Assembly (NCBI RefSeq): GCF_037996825.1
Contig: NZ_JBBNAC010000001.1
Coordinates: 2,170,001 to 2,234,000, forward strand
Length of the DNA: 64,000 bases
From: Bdellovibrio sp. BCCA
Lineage (GTDB): Bacteria > Bdellovibrionota > Bdellovibrionia > Bdellovibrionales > Bdellovibrionaceae
Reading direction: 5' to 3'
Shown here: positions 10,101-20,148 of the stretch, piece after piece
Layout of the letters: each line of letters opens with the position of its first letter
Numbering within the stretch: the stretch's first letter is position 1
Made by a program: the position numbers and the translations under genes
Notes under the pieces: model-generated
Database searches by the model: none
Told to the model about the DNA's origin: nothing
Seen by the model: the letters and a program-made list of their open reading frames with translations, nothing else

Positions 10101-13100
10101 ACTTCCGCCAGTGCTCAAACCAATTGCATCTTGCGCGGGCAAGAAAAGCCCCGTGTTGTTTCCAGTATCACTCGAGAATGTAACACCAGGTGCTGCTGCT
10201 GTCCCGCTAGCTGCCTTCAACGCGCCTGTCATTGCAACAGTACCGTCGGCTTTAAAGTCACCACTTCCCGAAGCTGGAGAAAGCCAGCTTAAAGTGCCAG
10301 TGCCATTTGTACTTAAAACCTGTCCATTTGTTCCATCGACATCTGGCAATGTCCAAGTGACATTTGTTCCCACTGTCGCAGGCGCACGAAGCCCCACATA
10401 ATTCGAAGAATCAGAATCCGCAAATCTCACAGAGTTTTGCGCATTCATTTGAATGTAGTTCGAGAAAGCTTTCGCACCACTGATCGTTTGAGTCGTTGTT
10501 TTATCAACAAGTCCCGCAGCATCCGGAGAACCACTGGACCAAGTGGTCGCACCCGTTGCATACACAACGTTGCCTGCACTTCCGGCAGCCAAAGACGTGA
10601 CGGCTCCTGTTCCAGATCCGACTAAAAGATTTCCAGATCCCAAGGAGCTTGCACCTGTACCACCGTTGGCAACAGGAACAAGACCCGACAAATCTGTTGC
10701 GGCATTAACAGCCGCATTCACCCAGTTTGTTCCATCATATCTCAGCACTTGACCCGCTGAGTACGCAATTGGAACTACACTTTTTCCTTTGATCTTATCA
10801 ACAATCGTAGCATTGTAAGCGCCGCTGACATCACCAGAGAAAGTTGTCGACGTTCCAAGCTTAGCATTAAATGAGTCGTAATCTGTTTTAGAAATAAGAC
10901 CTGCAGTCACACTTGAAGCAGAAGCCATTGGAATGTTTAATGTGTGTGCCGATCCCGAAGAGGACCACTCTGGTGCATTGCCCGAAGTCCCAGGAGTTGC
11001 AAATGTTTGAGTATTTCCAGTCAAACCATTCAAAGAAGTAATCCCAGCTCCACTGGCAGCAAAAGCAGTCCAAGCTGTGCCATTACAATATTCGACATTG
11101 CCACTATTATAACGAATGGCTCCCGCAATTCCCGCAGCACATGCTGTTGAATCAGTACCGACGCGAACTGCGCCCGCAACATCGAGTTTTGTCGCTGGTG
11201 AACTTACACCGACTCCGACATTGCCAGTGCCATCTTTGATCGTCAGTCTGGTGTTTGACCAGCTCGTTTTTAAAGCCAAGTCAGCTCCATTAAATCCGTA
11301 AACAGCACCGCTAGAGTTATTCATTCCACCATTGATTTGCGCAGAATTACCAGTGATGGTTCCATTCACGTCCAACTCAGAACCTGGATTTGATGTATTG
11401 ATTCCGACCCAACCATAGCTTTTAATGCGCATAGCTTCGACAAGGGCCGCTGAGTCCGTTGTCAGAAAGGCTAGGTCCCCTTTACGAGTTGTTCCATTTC
11501 CTGTGTAGATCGACGACACTGCTGCAACCTCATTCGAAGTTACACCATTATATCGAGGATAAAATCCAATGCGCCCAATTTCAGAATCTGCTGCCTGATT
11601 ACTTCCAGAATTATTATTGATGAAACTCATTGCAACAGCAGCGTCATTTTGAATAGCTAATTTCGTCGCGGGAGAACTCGTCCCAATCCCCACATCCCCA
11701 TCGGATTGAATAGTTACTCTTTTCGTCATGGTGCCTGTGTCAGCTCCTCTTGTGCTCAGGAAAAGATCGCCGTAGTGGTTCGTCTGGTCTGTATTAACTG
11801 TACCAATCTGACCAACTTGAATACTGCCACCATCAGCAAAGCTGAGTACGTTCATTGTATTATTTGTCGCCGAAGTGTTTCTCAATATCAGCCCATACTC
11901 AGCTGGCACTAATGTACCGTAGTTTGTTTGAGTACTTGTAACCTCCGACTGAAGTCGCGAAAGCGGATTGCTTGTACCGATTCCCACGTTACCGGACGTA
12001 TTGATTGTCATGCGTGTGCTGTTGTTGGTTTTGAATCCCAGTGAGTTTGCATCGTTGGTTCCCAATGAAGCCGCGCCAAAACTATTTCCGCCATTTTTAA
12101 AATAAGTCGAATCGTAAGCATTCGCAGGAAGGTCTGCTGTTGCAATTGGTCTAAACGTCGGAGCCCCCGCACTGCCATTCGGAGCCGCTAAGAATGTATT
12201 TGCAGTTTTTGATGAATAAGTGATTTGTGAATCACCAATAGCGATCGTCGAACAAGCTAAAGTGTCATTCAAAGAAACCCATGTGAGTGTTTGTCCCGCA
12301 GTACAAGCTGTCGCGGGAAAAGCCGTGCTCGTAGGAACGACACTTGAATGAATGTCCGACAAACTCAAATAACCTGGAGCATATTGAGTCGATCCATCAT
12401 AGCGAAGCACATGTCCTGCTGCTGAAGGAGTTGTGGAACTCACAGCCATACCTTGAATTTTTGCGACAGTCGGATTTGGATAAGTACCGCCTAAGTCTCC
12501 ACCCGCACTTCCGCCAGGAGCCACTCCGGAAATCGTAACGTTGGTAGCTGCTGTCAAACGTCCTTGAGCATCAACCGTAAACGACGGAACTTGTGTCGCC
12601 GATCCATATGAGCCCGTTGTCACCGCTGTATTTGCAAGCCCAATAGTTCCGCTTCCCGTGATCGTACCACCACTAAGACCTGTTCCTGCCGTGACTGAAG
12701 TGACAGTTCCGCCCGTTCCGCCAGCAGAGCTGACTAGATCCCAAGAAGATCCATTGTATCTATAAATTTTTTGCGAATCCGTCGCGACGAAAAGATCCCC
12801 ATCCGCTGGAGTCCCTGGTTTACTTGTATCAAGACCTGCAGAGATATTTCCGACGCCCCCAGCGTTTTTAACGGCGTCAGTAATTCCATATCCAGATAGT
12901 GTGGTTGGAACTCCGCCTGTGATTTTACTCCAATTTAAATTTGGAATATCCGCGGCAACTAAAGCCGCACTTCCAGAAGTCACTCGACCTTGGGCATCCG
13001 TAGTCACTTTATAGTAGGTTCCCGCAGTTCCTGTATTTACCAAGCTGAGCGTCGTTGATCCAGCCGAAGAGGTCACATCACCTGAAAACGCTGGCAGACT

Positions 13101-14645
13101 TGCCGCTGGAATTGCTCCATTTAAATCTGCGGCATTGAGTGTTGAATTCACAAATGCAGTTCCATCGTACTTAAGATACTCACCACTCGCAGGAGTTGTA
13201 ATCGTCAAAGTACTACCTTGAAGTTTTGCTACTGTAGCTGGAGCAGCCCCTGGCCCACTGGCTGTCACATCCCCCGCCAGAGATGTCACATAGTTGCCTG
13301 CAGGTTGTTTATTATTAAAAGTATTCCAATCAGCAGAAGACAAATAACCGGCACTACCACTTCCCGCTTGGGAGATTGACACAACAGGTGTACTCGTTCC
13401 CGTCGCAACACTAATGGGTGCTGTGCCGGAAACATTTGTGACCGTTCCAGTACCAGCACTATCGCTAGCTGGAGCCCACTTGGCACCATCAAACTTCAAT
13501 ACTTGTCCTGATGTAGGTGCTACGGCATCAACCTCAACGCCTTTGATTTTATCAACACTGACAGCACCGATAGATCCGCTCACGTCCCCTGCAACGCCCA
13601 CATTAACGGACTGGCACTGAAAGTTACCAGCAACGGAATTCCAGTACATGGTTTGGCTTGACGTACATGAAGCAGAACTGACATAAGAATTGAAAGCACT
13701 TTGAGTTAAGTATGTCGAACTTAAATTCGCAACATCTGAAATTGCGACAGTGGCATTCACCCAATTCGTTCCATCATATTTTAAAAACTGCCCCGATGTC
13801 AGAGATGAAACAGCTACTGATGTCCCATTGATTTTTGCCACTGAAGGATTTGGATAGGTTCCAGATAAATCCCCACCGGCAGTTCCAGTCGGAGTCCGTG
13901 AATCACTAAAGCGGTTGTCATTTCCTTGCGCCACAGTTCCAGCCGCGGAACCAAAGACAACTCCCACCGTTTTCGTTGTCGTACCAGAAACACTGACTCC
14001 GGCCCCAGCGACAACATCGGTAACGACACCCGATCCACCTGCATCCGTGACACAATTGAAATTAGTTCCATCAAAAGTAATAACTTGTCCTGCACTACAA
14101 GCGGAACCAGGAACATGTGTCTTTTGAACAAAGTCATCAGGGCCCAAAGTTCCTAATTTTGCAGCTGAATAAGCGGAATGAGAAAATGGTACGGAACGAA
14201 TAACGTTGGAAGGACTGATTTGTTTCCATCCCGTGCCATCATGAAACTGTACTTTTAAAATACGAAGATCATCTTCTAAAGCCGTATAAGTAGATCCACC
14301 AGAACAAGCATGATCCACAGAATTTATGAAGGCTTGAGAGATTTTATAGACAGGACCTGTTGGAAATAATCTAGTTCCGCTTCCAATGGCCACATCAAAA
14401 ACACCATTGGAGTTTGTCATGTTGATGCCGTCAACTTGTTCACGATAGATCACGCAACTTCCATTGGGATTGGCAATCTCAAAAAGAAAGCTGACGTTAT
14501 TGTATTCTAAGCCTGTGCCGTCCGATTTTAATATACGTCCTTGATAGGTTAAGCTTTCCGGAGTTGCTTCTGCTCTTTGAAGCGGAAAGCAAAGAATTGA
14601 AACTAGAACGACCGTGATTTTTGTGAGACTCCAACTACATTCCAT
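7134..14645 (-). CDS. Fibre 1: giant MAT-type trimeric adhesive fibre protein without S74 chaperone
   Basis: 2503 residues. A hydrophobic signal region is followed by the shared base domain ([13 protein letters not shown], then MTNSNGVFDVAIG, RSVPFSHSAYS). The long shaft is built of short repeats such as [23 protein letters not shown] and about ten copies of GNVGIGTSxP, as in phage tail fibres. About residues 2125-2260 hold three cysteine-rich modules (SCPAGW...CNGVSCHQC type), and about 2265-2385 a glycine-rich repeat region. Unlike its neighbours it has no C-terminal peptidase S74 domain; it ends in another cysteine-rich tip (NCRGVD, SCPAGYT, YYTCLKN). Known members are surface or vesicle fibres used in prey recognition. 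No clear ribosome site precedes the ATG. It follows fibre 2 after 108 bases. Confidence 0.9.
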   Translation of the reverse strand: MECSWSLTKITVVLVSILCFPLQRAEATPESLTYQGRILKSDGTGLEYNNVSFLFEIANPNGSCVIYREQVDGINMTNSNGVFDVAIGSGTRLFPTGPVYKISQAFINSVDHACSGGSTYTALEDDLRILKVQFHDGTGWKQISPSNVIRSVPFSHSAYSAAKLGTLGPDDFVQKTHVPGSACSAGQVITFDGTNFNCVTDAGGSGVVTDVVAGAGVSVSGTTTKTVGVVFGSAAGTVAQGNDNRFSDSRTPTGTAGGDLSGTYPNPSVAKINGTSVAVSSLTSGQFLKYDGTNWVNATVAISDVANLSSTYLTQSAFNSYVSSASCTSSQTMYWNSVAGNFQCQSVNVGVAGDVSGSIGAVSVDKIKGVEVDAVAPTSGQVLKFDGAKWAPASDSAGTGTVTNVSGTAPISVATGTSTPVVSISQAGSGSAGYLSSADWNTFNNKQPAGNYVTSLAGDVTASGPGAAPATVAKLQGSTLTITTPASGEYLKYDGTAFVNSTLNAADLNGAIPAASLPAFSGDVTSSAGSTTLSLVNTGTAGTYYKVTTDAQGRVTSGSAALVAADIPNLNWSKITGGVPTTLSGYGITDAVKNAGGVGNISAGLDTSKPGTPADGDLFVATDSQKIYRYNGSSWDLVSSAGGTGGTVTSVTAGTGLSGGTITGSGTIGLANTAVTTGSYGSATQVPSFTVDAQGRLTAATNVTISGVAPGGSAGGDLGGTYPNPTVAKIQGMAVSSTTPSAAGHVLRYDGSTQYAPGYLSLSDIHSSVVPTSTAFPATACTAGQTLTWVSLNDTLACSTIAIGDSQITYSSKTANTFLAAPNGSAGAPTFRPIATADLPANAYDSTYFKNGGNSFGAASLGTNDANSLGFKTNNSTRMTINTSGNVGIGTSNPLSRLQSEVTSTQTNYGTLVPAEYGLILRNTSATNNTMNVLSFADGGSIQVGQIGTVNTDQTNHYGDLFLSTRGADTGTMTKRVTIQSDGDVGIGTSSPATKLAIQNDAAVAMSFINNNSGSNQAADSEIGRIGFYPRYNGVTSNEVAAVSSIYTGNGTTRKGDLAFLTTDSAALVEAMRIKSYGWVGINTSNPGSELDVNGTITGNSAQINGGMNNSSGAVYGFNGADLALKTSWSNTRLTIKDGTGNVGVGVSSPATKLDVAGAVRVGTDSTACAAGIAGAIRYNSGNVEYCNGTAWTAFAASGAGITSLNGLTGNTQTFATPGTSGNAPEWSSSGSAHTLNIPMASASSVTAGLISKTDYDSFNAKLGTSTTFSGDVSGAYNATIVDKIKGKSVVPIAYSAGQVLRYDGTNWVNAAVNAATDLSGLVPVANGGTGASSLGSGNLLVGSGTGAVTSLAAGSAGNVVYATGATTWSSGSPDAAGLVDKTTTQTISGAKAFSNYIQMNAQNSVRFADSDSSNYVGLRAPATVGTNVTWTLPDVDGTNGQVLSTNGTGTLSWLSPASGSGDFKADGTVAMTGALKAASGTAAAPGVTFSSDTGNNTGLFLPAQDAIGLSTGGSERVRIDSSGSVGIGATSPVRTLDVRGDVITYSSNGSYSEGTNLVYTGASANGGGYNLHVASTGIAPSSSTMKGSFRVRNGGNTNLWINNYYASTDHTAIEFNNSNNDIWMTPSGGNVGIGSSSPGSKLHVSKTPISSTDYVARVDNNGSGTYATGFLVSNSSGSGHKFVVAAGTAGTSLLASGPMSFATSSNLDLNAPTNTRMTIDASGNVGIGTTGPTNPLEVVSNTDAIKSALVGSNNSAGTSAGMQIQLSNGTTAYSFGVLGANNTSLPTYGTAGSVFIRAGGSNNGLNIIQPVPNKNIQFFAGNDASATPTLVLSGTNQRVGIGTASPGASLEVVGQVKITGGTPGAGKVLTSDAVGLATWQTPAAGNPGTVTEVTSANAYLSVATTTSTPVITANVGTAVNTLAAGNDARFTDARTPTGSAGGDLSGTYPNPAVAKIQGNAVSTGTIPGADIGKVYRWNGTSLAAAFLNFGDLRTAAGAQQLTAVCAANEKIQWSALTDAFTCQTIGSLNASAITAGVIDNARLPASATAWADGGSGKIYYNGGNVGVGTATPATALEVTGAVRVGEEAITCSSSLAGAMRFNSTIGIMEYCSGTNWISMTAQSNSVPANTVLLMASCPAGWTDNGMTGGGTGLVTCNGVSCHQCQSPTSSSLIPASSVVLMESCPSGWTNLGAATGTAIAGYQSQNFTSCQSPASAVALPINSRVMSSSCPSSWNDLGASGPGTLLATCGGSSCRVCEVPGANLPTHIQGASGATTSSGQGFALVAGAGGTTSGYGGGVTINAGMAPAEGMGGGIGISAGNSNTATNMAYVGGSISISAGVGAYTAPGGSITLNAGSGGSTNANGGNVSLSGGGATGTGAIGYVLLNPSNGGNVGIGATTPVAKLDVNGGVRVGSDSSACSTSNKGTTRYNSTENIMEYCNGTLWSDFNPPGTHCGYYSPRGSANCRGVDVTTSCPAGYTRTLLMMQTSPGDALDYYTCLKN

Positions 14646-14753
14646 ATGTATAGTAGTTCGGCAGAATGATCACAGTCATGAAGCTGTAAAAACTCGATTA
14701 AAATTATATCGTTGCTTTTTCAAAAACTCGCAACAACACAATCTGAATTTAAA

Positions 14754-17700
14754 TTATTTTAAAGACTTTTCCATTCGTTCGAGACGCAATTTAAATTCAG
14801 CATTCTCTTGTTTCATCATTTCAACGGTCTTTTTGAGTTCAGCATTTTCTTTCTCTAAAACTTGCTGTCCCTTTTTCAGCTGAAAATTATCAATCCTTAA
14901 CGAAGCGATATCGCGAGTGTTGCGATCTATTTTCAAAGATAAATCTAACATCTGTCTTTCACTGGCCCTACACATCCCGTAAAGCTCTTTTGTTGATTGA
15001 ATCAAAGGTGAAACCAATGCCGCGTAATCCACCATCTTGTAACCAGAGTCTGGATTTTCAATAACTGTTGTCGGAAAAACTTTTTCCACTTCTTGCGCGA
15101 TCACTCCGATGTCATGGCGACCAGGACTTAAGGCTTTTTCATTCCAATCGAATTCCACACCGCGAAGACTTAAAATCTTTGCCAGTGCATTGGGAATTTC
15201 TTTGATATTCGTTTTAAGTCTTCTATCAGACGTACAGTTCGTTGCACCAGATCCACCACCAAGCGTACAGTCCGTCGAACCTTGCACGCGAAGATTGCCA
15301 ACGACATGAAGTTTTTCCGATGGAGCCGTCGTTCCAATACCTACGTTCCCACCAGAGCTGGCAATAACAACATTTCCGTAAGCACCGGCTCCTCCTGGAG
15401 CACCCCCATTTATAATCGCGTTACCACCATTAGCATCTGTGGCTCCTCCGGCTCCTCCGACAAGAGATACGGCTCCACCTTGATAAGCTCCGGATCCGGC
15501 ACCTCCAGCAACTGTAGCTGCACCTCCAGCTCCTAGAGTCGCACCACCATTACCACCTGTGAGCGATGCAGCTCCACCTTGTCCTGAAGATGCTCCGGTT
15601 CCACCCGTGATAGTGACTCCTCCGCCTCGTGATAAAATGGGACTTCCACTAAAAAATGCTCCCACACCACCCGTGATTAACACATTACCACCAGTTTTGC
15701 TTGTGGCCGCCGCGACGGCATTACCTGCTGTGAGAACAATGTTTCCACCGACATTGCTCGTACCCGCCGCTGCATTTTGTCCGATGAGATTAATTGCTGA
15801 ACCCGCTCCAGAAGCATTCGTTCCACCTTGAACATCAAGAGGGCCTGCAGGAGAAGCCGTGCCGATACCGACGTAACCAGATGAGCGGATGGTCATTCGA
15901 GTTGACAAGCCACCTCCGGTCGGCTTCGTATCAAAGTCGATCCGACCATCATCAGTGCTGGATTCGGCGATAAATCGTACGCGTGCGACGGATATATCTC
16001 CACCACTAGCATTATTTACGACGTTGATATAAGCTAGATTGTTTCCCCCACCCGACCTACTGCCTTTTAAAGATATTTGAGAATCACCGGCCCCAGCTGT
16101 ATTGTTAGTTTCGACCATCAAGGCAGGATATTGCGTTCCCGCGACGTGTAATCGCACAGAGGGGGACGTTGTTCCTATCCCAACGTTACCATCTGGATTA
16201 ATTCTCATACGTTCAACGTAAGCCGTTGCACCATCAGGAGTCGTCGAGAATGATAAATAAGCTGGCGTATCCGAATTACTTGTCCATGCTTTCGAAGCAA
16301 ATCCTTCAATTCGCGCCTGGCCTTTACTTGTTTCAGTGTCCGCGCCAAAACCAAGGACCCCCATTCTCTGCCCAGCAGCCGTCGGAAGCGCTGTTGAATT
16401 ACTCCAAATTCCCGACTGTCCAATCCCAGCTGAAACTTGCAGTGGCGCTGTTGGGGCTGTTGTCCCGATACCCACTTTACCAGTTCCATCAATACGCATT
16501 CGCTCAGCACCATTAGTATAAATCGTAATAGGATTCGCTCCGCCATTATAAAGATTCAGAGTATTGGGAGCCGTGGTGTGGCCCGTTCCCCGAAGCTGGA
16601 GACCACCGGATATTGTTCCATTATCAAGAATATATCTAGTGTCTCCGGATGCACCAGCATCGTCATTTTTCACGTGAACCGAAACAGTTCCATTGACCGC
16701 TTGATATAAATCCAACAAATAGCCCGGGTTATTCGTTCCGATACCAACATTGCCACCGCTTGGCGCGATGATCACTTTGCCCTTCGTCACATCCGAGGTG
16801 GAATCCAAAGTCAAATTTCCACTTGCGGCAGCTCCACCGTAAATGATTGGAGAATAAATACTTGTTCCAGAAGAAATGCTGCCGCTGGAATAAATATTTC
16901 CGTCAGCGTTAATATTTCCACTAACACCAACACCACCACTCACGACTAAGGCACCATTATTTGACGCCGTTGAAGCTTGACCACTTGTCAATGTCATCAC
17001 ACTTGGAGAAGTCACTACGCCTGTACCTGAAGCTTGCAGTGTCACATTTTGATTTGTTCCACCCGCAGCCACTGTCACGGCGCCAGATGAATTTGTTGTG
17101 ATGTTTGATCCACCGGCAGACGTTGTTAAGCTGACCCAAGCGCCATTCTGATAAACTTCAGGTAAATTCGTTGTGGTATTATAGCGAAGCATCCCGTTCA
17201 GCGGAGCCCCCGGCTGTTGCGCCGTCGTTCCATTTGGTAAACGGAGAGCATCTGTCTTAGATCCGATATCAAGTGAAACGGAGGGAGAAGATGTGCCGAC
17301 ACCGACATTACCCGACGAGCTGATACGCATTCTTTCAGTCAGAGCAGAAACATCATTTCCATCATTGACTTTGAAAACGATACTCGATGGCGTCACACCC
17401 GTAGACCAATCAGAATCCGTAACGATAGCAATATTGCCTGCCGACACTCCTGTGCCAGCCGTATCAACAATCCCACTTCCACCAAAGGTCACGATCGTAT
17501 CCCCGGAAAGAACAGGCGAATAAGTACTACTCGTCGCGCCTCTGTTTTTCACGCCCCATATTCCCGAGCCCGAATTATGATTCCCGTAGCGAGTCGCATA
17601 AATAGAGCTGTCTGCCCAACCAGTACCTAAAACATGGAGTTTCGACTCGGGTAAGGATGTTCCAATACCCACGTTTCCACCCATAACAGAAACACCTGAA

Positions 17701-20039
17701 CCAGACGACAATCTTTCTATGTAAGTATCTGGAGGATTCGTACCGTCGCCGAATGAAACTCTGCCAGCGCCACTGATGGCCAGACGATCATTGGCGTCGC
17801 CGCTAACTCTTGAACGAATTGCATTATTTGAACCCGCAGCTGATTCAGCAATTATTTGCGCATCTTTGGTAACGCGAATCTTGCGAACCGAATCAACATC
17901 GTTCACAGAAAGAAGATCAATAGTTGCGCCGGAAGTTTCATTAACTTCCAGCTTCGCAGTGGGGCTTGCGATTCCCACTCCGACATTTCCTGAAGGATCA
18001 ATTGTCACTTGGGTCGAATTATTAGTTTTGAATGCCAAAGAATTATTATCGTTAGTTCCCAAAGTAGCAGAGCCACCAAAACTGTTCCCGCCATTTTTAA
18101 AATAGGTCGAGTCATAAGCATTTGCTGGTAAATCCGCTGCTGCAATCGTTCTAAACGTTGGTGCGCCAGCACTTCCATTGGGTGCAGCCAAAAATGTATT
18201 CGCCGTTTTTGAAGTATAAGTGATCTGTGTATCGCTAATTGAAATATTAGAACAAACCCAAGATCCCGACGGCGAAGAAAACGTCAACGTCTGTCCTGAG
18301 GCACAATTCGCCGGCATTTGTCCCGCATTGATTTTGTTTGAAAGCTGAGTTGATAAGCCCGAGATATCAGAAATTCCTAAGGCAACGTTGATCCAGTTGG
18401 TGCCATCATATTTTAATAGTTCACCTGAAGCTAAAGTCGTGATTACAATGGGCTTCGTCTGAATTTTACCAACGGTAGAGATACCCGCATTTGTGATCGT
18501 GACGTCTCCGCTTAAAGTCACAGCGGTTGCTACGTTAGAACTGCTACCTATCCACACTTTTCCGTCTGCAAGAGCAGAAGATTGTTTATTATTAAAATTA
18601 TCGTAGTCCGTCTTATTAATCAAACCTGCCGTTACGCCCGCACCTGATGCCATTGGAATATTCAAAGTATGCGCATCACCCGCAGAATTCCAATTGGGAG
18701 CTGTCCCTGCACTCCCCGGAGTTGCCAATGTCTGTGCATTCCCTGTCTGGCCATTGAAACTTTGCAGACCACTGCCTGCAACACCTAGAGTTTTCGCCGA
18801 AGATCCATCCCAATATTTTACTTCATTTGTCGTTGAGTTATACCAAACTTTACCCTTATCCGCAGTTGCCAAACCAGAGGGATCGGAACTGTTATTGGAA
18901 AGATGTAAGCTCTTCCCAGCAGCCATTGTGACATATCCAACATTCGTTAAATTATTGTTGGACATCTCAATAGCACCGGTCATCGTGCCGCCAGCTAATG
19001 GCAATTTCGCGCTATCATCAATATTGCGACAAGTGAAGACACCCGTCGCAATATTGTAGCTCAAAGTTTGTTGGGAACTATCACAAGTGACAAGACTGCT
19101 TTTCGCAACTTTTCCATCCAGCGTTGTTTGCAAATTGCTGACGTCACTGACGGCAAGAGCGGATGGAGTCCATGAGCCAGAGTTGTATTTTAAAAATTCG
19201 CCATCATTTGGAGTTGTCGCCGAAATAGTCTTACCTTGGATTTTTACGACGGAAGGACTTGGCAATGTTCCAGATAAATCTCCGCCAAGAGCAGTCGCAC
19301 TTTGAAATGCGCCCGTGATACGACTGTCATTACCCGCAGCCAATGTACTGGCCGTCGTTCCGACACTCACAGACACTTGCGCCGTACTTCCGGACATCGT
19401 CACCGTAACGGGAGACGTCCCTGTTACATTCGTTACGACACCCGAAGCTCCCGCATCGTTTTGACAGACAAAATTAGTTCCATCGAAAGTCAGATATTGA
19501 TTCGCTCCGCAAGTTGTCAGAGATGTTTTTAAAACAAAGTCGTTGCTTGTTTTATCACCCAGTTGTTGCGCCACTTTTGAATATGCAGCATAAGGCACAG
19601 AGCGAATATCACTGTCCGGAGAAATCAACTTCCATCCTACAGCATCCTTGAACTGCACGCGAAGTTTTCGTTTATCTCCGTCCGCCGAAGTATATGTACC
19701 ACCAGCGGCACAGTTAAATGTCTTTGTATTATCAAAAGCTTCTAGAAGAGTGAACGTCGGAGACGCAGGAAAACTTTTAGTTCCAGTACCAATAGGAATA
19801 TCAAAAACTCCATTGGAGTTTCTCATATCATTTACTTGCGAAACTTCACGATAAAGAACACAAGTTCCTGTTGGATTTGTGATCTCAAATTGAAACTGGA
19901 CCGCTTCATACTCCAGAGGACTTCCGGAAGAATCAAGAATACGACCTTGATAGGTCAGAGAGCCAGGGCTTGCGTAAGCACTGGAATGAAAAGAGAAAAT
20001 AGCTGTGAATGCAATGGCGAAAAAAGCTGTTACGTACAT
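14754..20039 (-). CDS. Fibre 2: MAT-type trimeric fibre with S74 intramolecular chaperone
   Basis: 1761 residues. Signal peptide (cut near SSAYA), then the base domain with [13 protein letters not shown] and RNSNGVFDIPIG. The shaft has about eight GNVGIGTxxP repeats. A glycine-rich repeat block at about residues 1421-1565 (units like GGAASLTGGNGG) resembles the one in fibre 1. From about residue 1594 (SDRRLK) comes a peptidase S74 endosialidase-type chaperone (GVIAQEVEKVFP) followed by a long coiled coil to the C-terminus. In the S74 family this domain trimerises and can cut itself off at the Ser-Asp motif; the motif is intact here, cleavage is inferred. First of a tandem pair with fibre 1. 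Confidence 0.92.
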   Translation of the reverse strand: MYVTAFFAIAFTAIFSFHSSAYASPGSLTYQGRILDSSGSPLEYEAVQFQFEITNPTGTCVLYREVSQVNDMRNSNGVFDIPIGTGTKSFPASPTFTLLEAFDNTKTFNCAAGGTYTSADGDKRKLRVQFKDAVGWKLISPDSDIRSVPYAAYSKVAQQLGDKTSNDFVLKTSLTTCGANQYLTFDGTNFVCQNDAGASGVVTNVTGTSPVTVTMSGSTAQVSVSVGTTASTLAAGNDSRITGAFQSATALGGDLSGTLPSPSVVKIQGKTISATTPNDGEFLKYNSGSWTPSALAVSDVSNLQTTLDGKVAKSSLVTCDSSQQTLSYNIATGVFTCRNIDDSAKLPLAGGTMTGAIEMSNNNLTNVGYVTMAAGKSLHLSNNSSDPSGLATADKGKVWYNSTTNEVKYWDGSSAKTLGVAGSGLQSFNGQTGNAQTLATPGSAGTAPNWNSAGDAHTLNIPMASGAGVTAGLINKTDYDNFNNKQSSALADGKVWIGSSSNVATAVTLSGDVTITNAGISTVGKIQTKPIVITTLASGELLKYDGTNWINVALGISDISGLSTQLSNKINAGQMPANCASGQTLTFSSPSGSWVCSNISISDTQITYTSKTANTFLAAPNGSAGAPTFRTIAAADLPANAYDSTYFKNGGNSFGGSATLGTNDNNSLAFKTNNSTQVTIDPSGNVGVGIASPTAKLEVNETSGATIDLLSVNDVDSVRKIRVTKDAQIIAESAAGSNNAIRSRVSGDANDRLAISGAGRVSFGDGTNPPDTYIERLSSGSGVSVMGGNVGIGTSLPESKLHVLGTGWADSSIYATRYGNHNSGSGIWGVKNRGATSSTYSPVLSGDTIVTFGGSGIVDTAGTGVSAGNIAIVTDSDWSTGVTPSSIVFKVNDGNDVSALTERMRISSSGNVGVGTSSPSVSLDIGSKTDALRLPNGTTAQQPGAPLNGMLRYNTTTNLPEVYQNGAWVSLTTSAGGSNITTNSSGAVTVAAGGTNQNVTLQASGTGVVTSPSVMTLTSGQASTASNNGALVVSGGVGVSGNINADGNIYSSGSISSGTSIYSPIIYGGAAASGNLTLDSTSDVTKGKVIIAPSGGNVGIGTNNPGYLLDLYQAVNGTVSVHVKNDDAGASGDTRYILDNGTISGGLQLRGTGHTTAPNTLNLYNGGANPITIYTNGAERMRIDGTGKVGIGTTAPTAPLQVSAGIGQSGIWSNSTALPTAAGQRMGVLGFGADTETSKGQARIEGFASKAWTSNSDTPAYLSFSTTPDGATAYVERMRINPDGNVGIGTTSPSVRLHVAGTQYPALMVETNNTAGAGDSQISLKGSRSGGGNNLAYINVVNNASGGDISVARVRFIAESSTDDGRIDFDTKPTGGGLSTRMTIRSSGYVGIGTASPAGPLDVQGGTNASGAGSAINLIGQNAAAGTSNVGGNIVLTAGNAVAAATSKTGGNVLITGGVGAFFSGSPILSRGGGVTITGGTGASSGQGGAASLTGGNGGATLGAGGAATVAGGAGSGAYQGGAVSLVGGAGGATDANGGNAIINGGAPGGAGAYGNVVIASSGGNVGIGTTAPSEKLHVVGNLRVQGSTDCTLGGGSGATNCTSDRRLKTNIKEIPNALAKILSLRGVEFDWNEKALSPGRHDIGVIAQEVEKVFPTTVIENPDSGYKMVDYAALVSPLIQSTKELYGMCRASERQMLDLSLKIDRNTRDIASLRIDNFQLKKGQQVLEKENAELKKTVEMMKQENAEFKLRLERMEKSLK

Positions 20040-20148
20040 AGTACATTACCTATCGGTAAAGATTTTTTTACACTAAATAGAAAGCACCCCAAAATTGTTG
20101 CTTAAAATTTGAAAGCCACATCAATTATCAAAATATATTCACGTTCTA

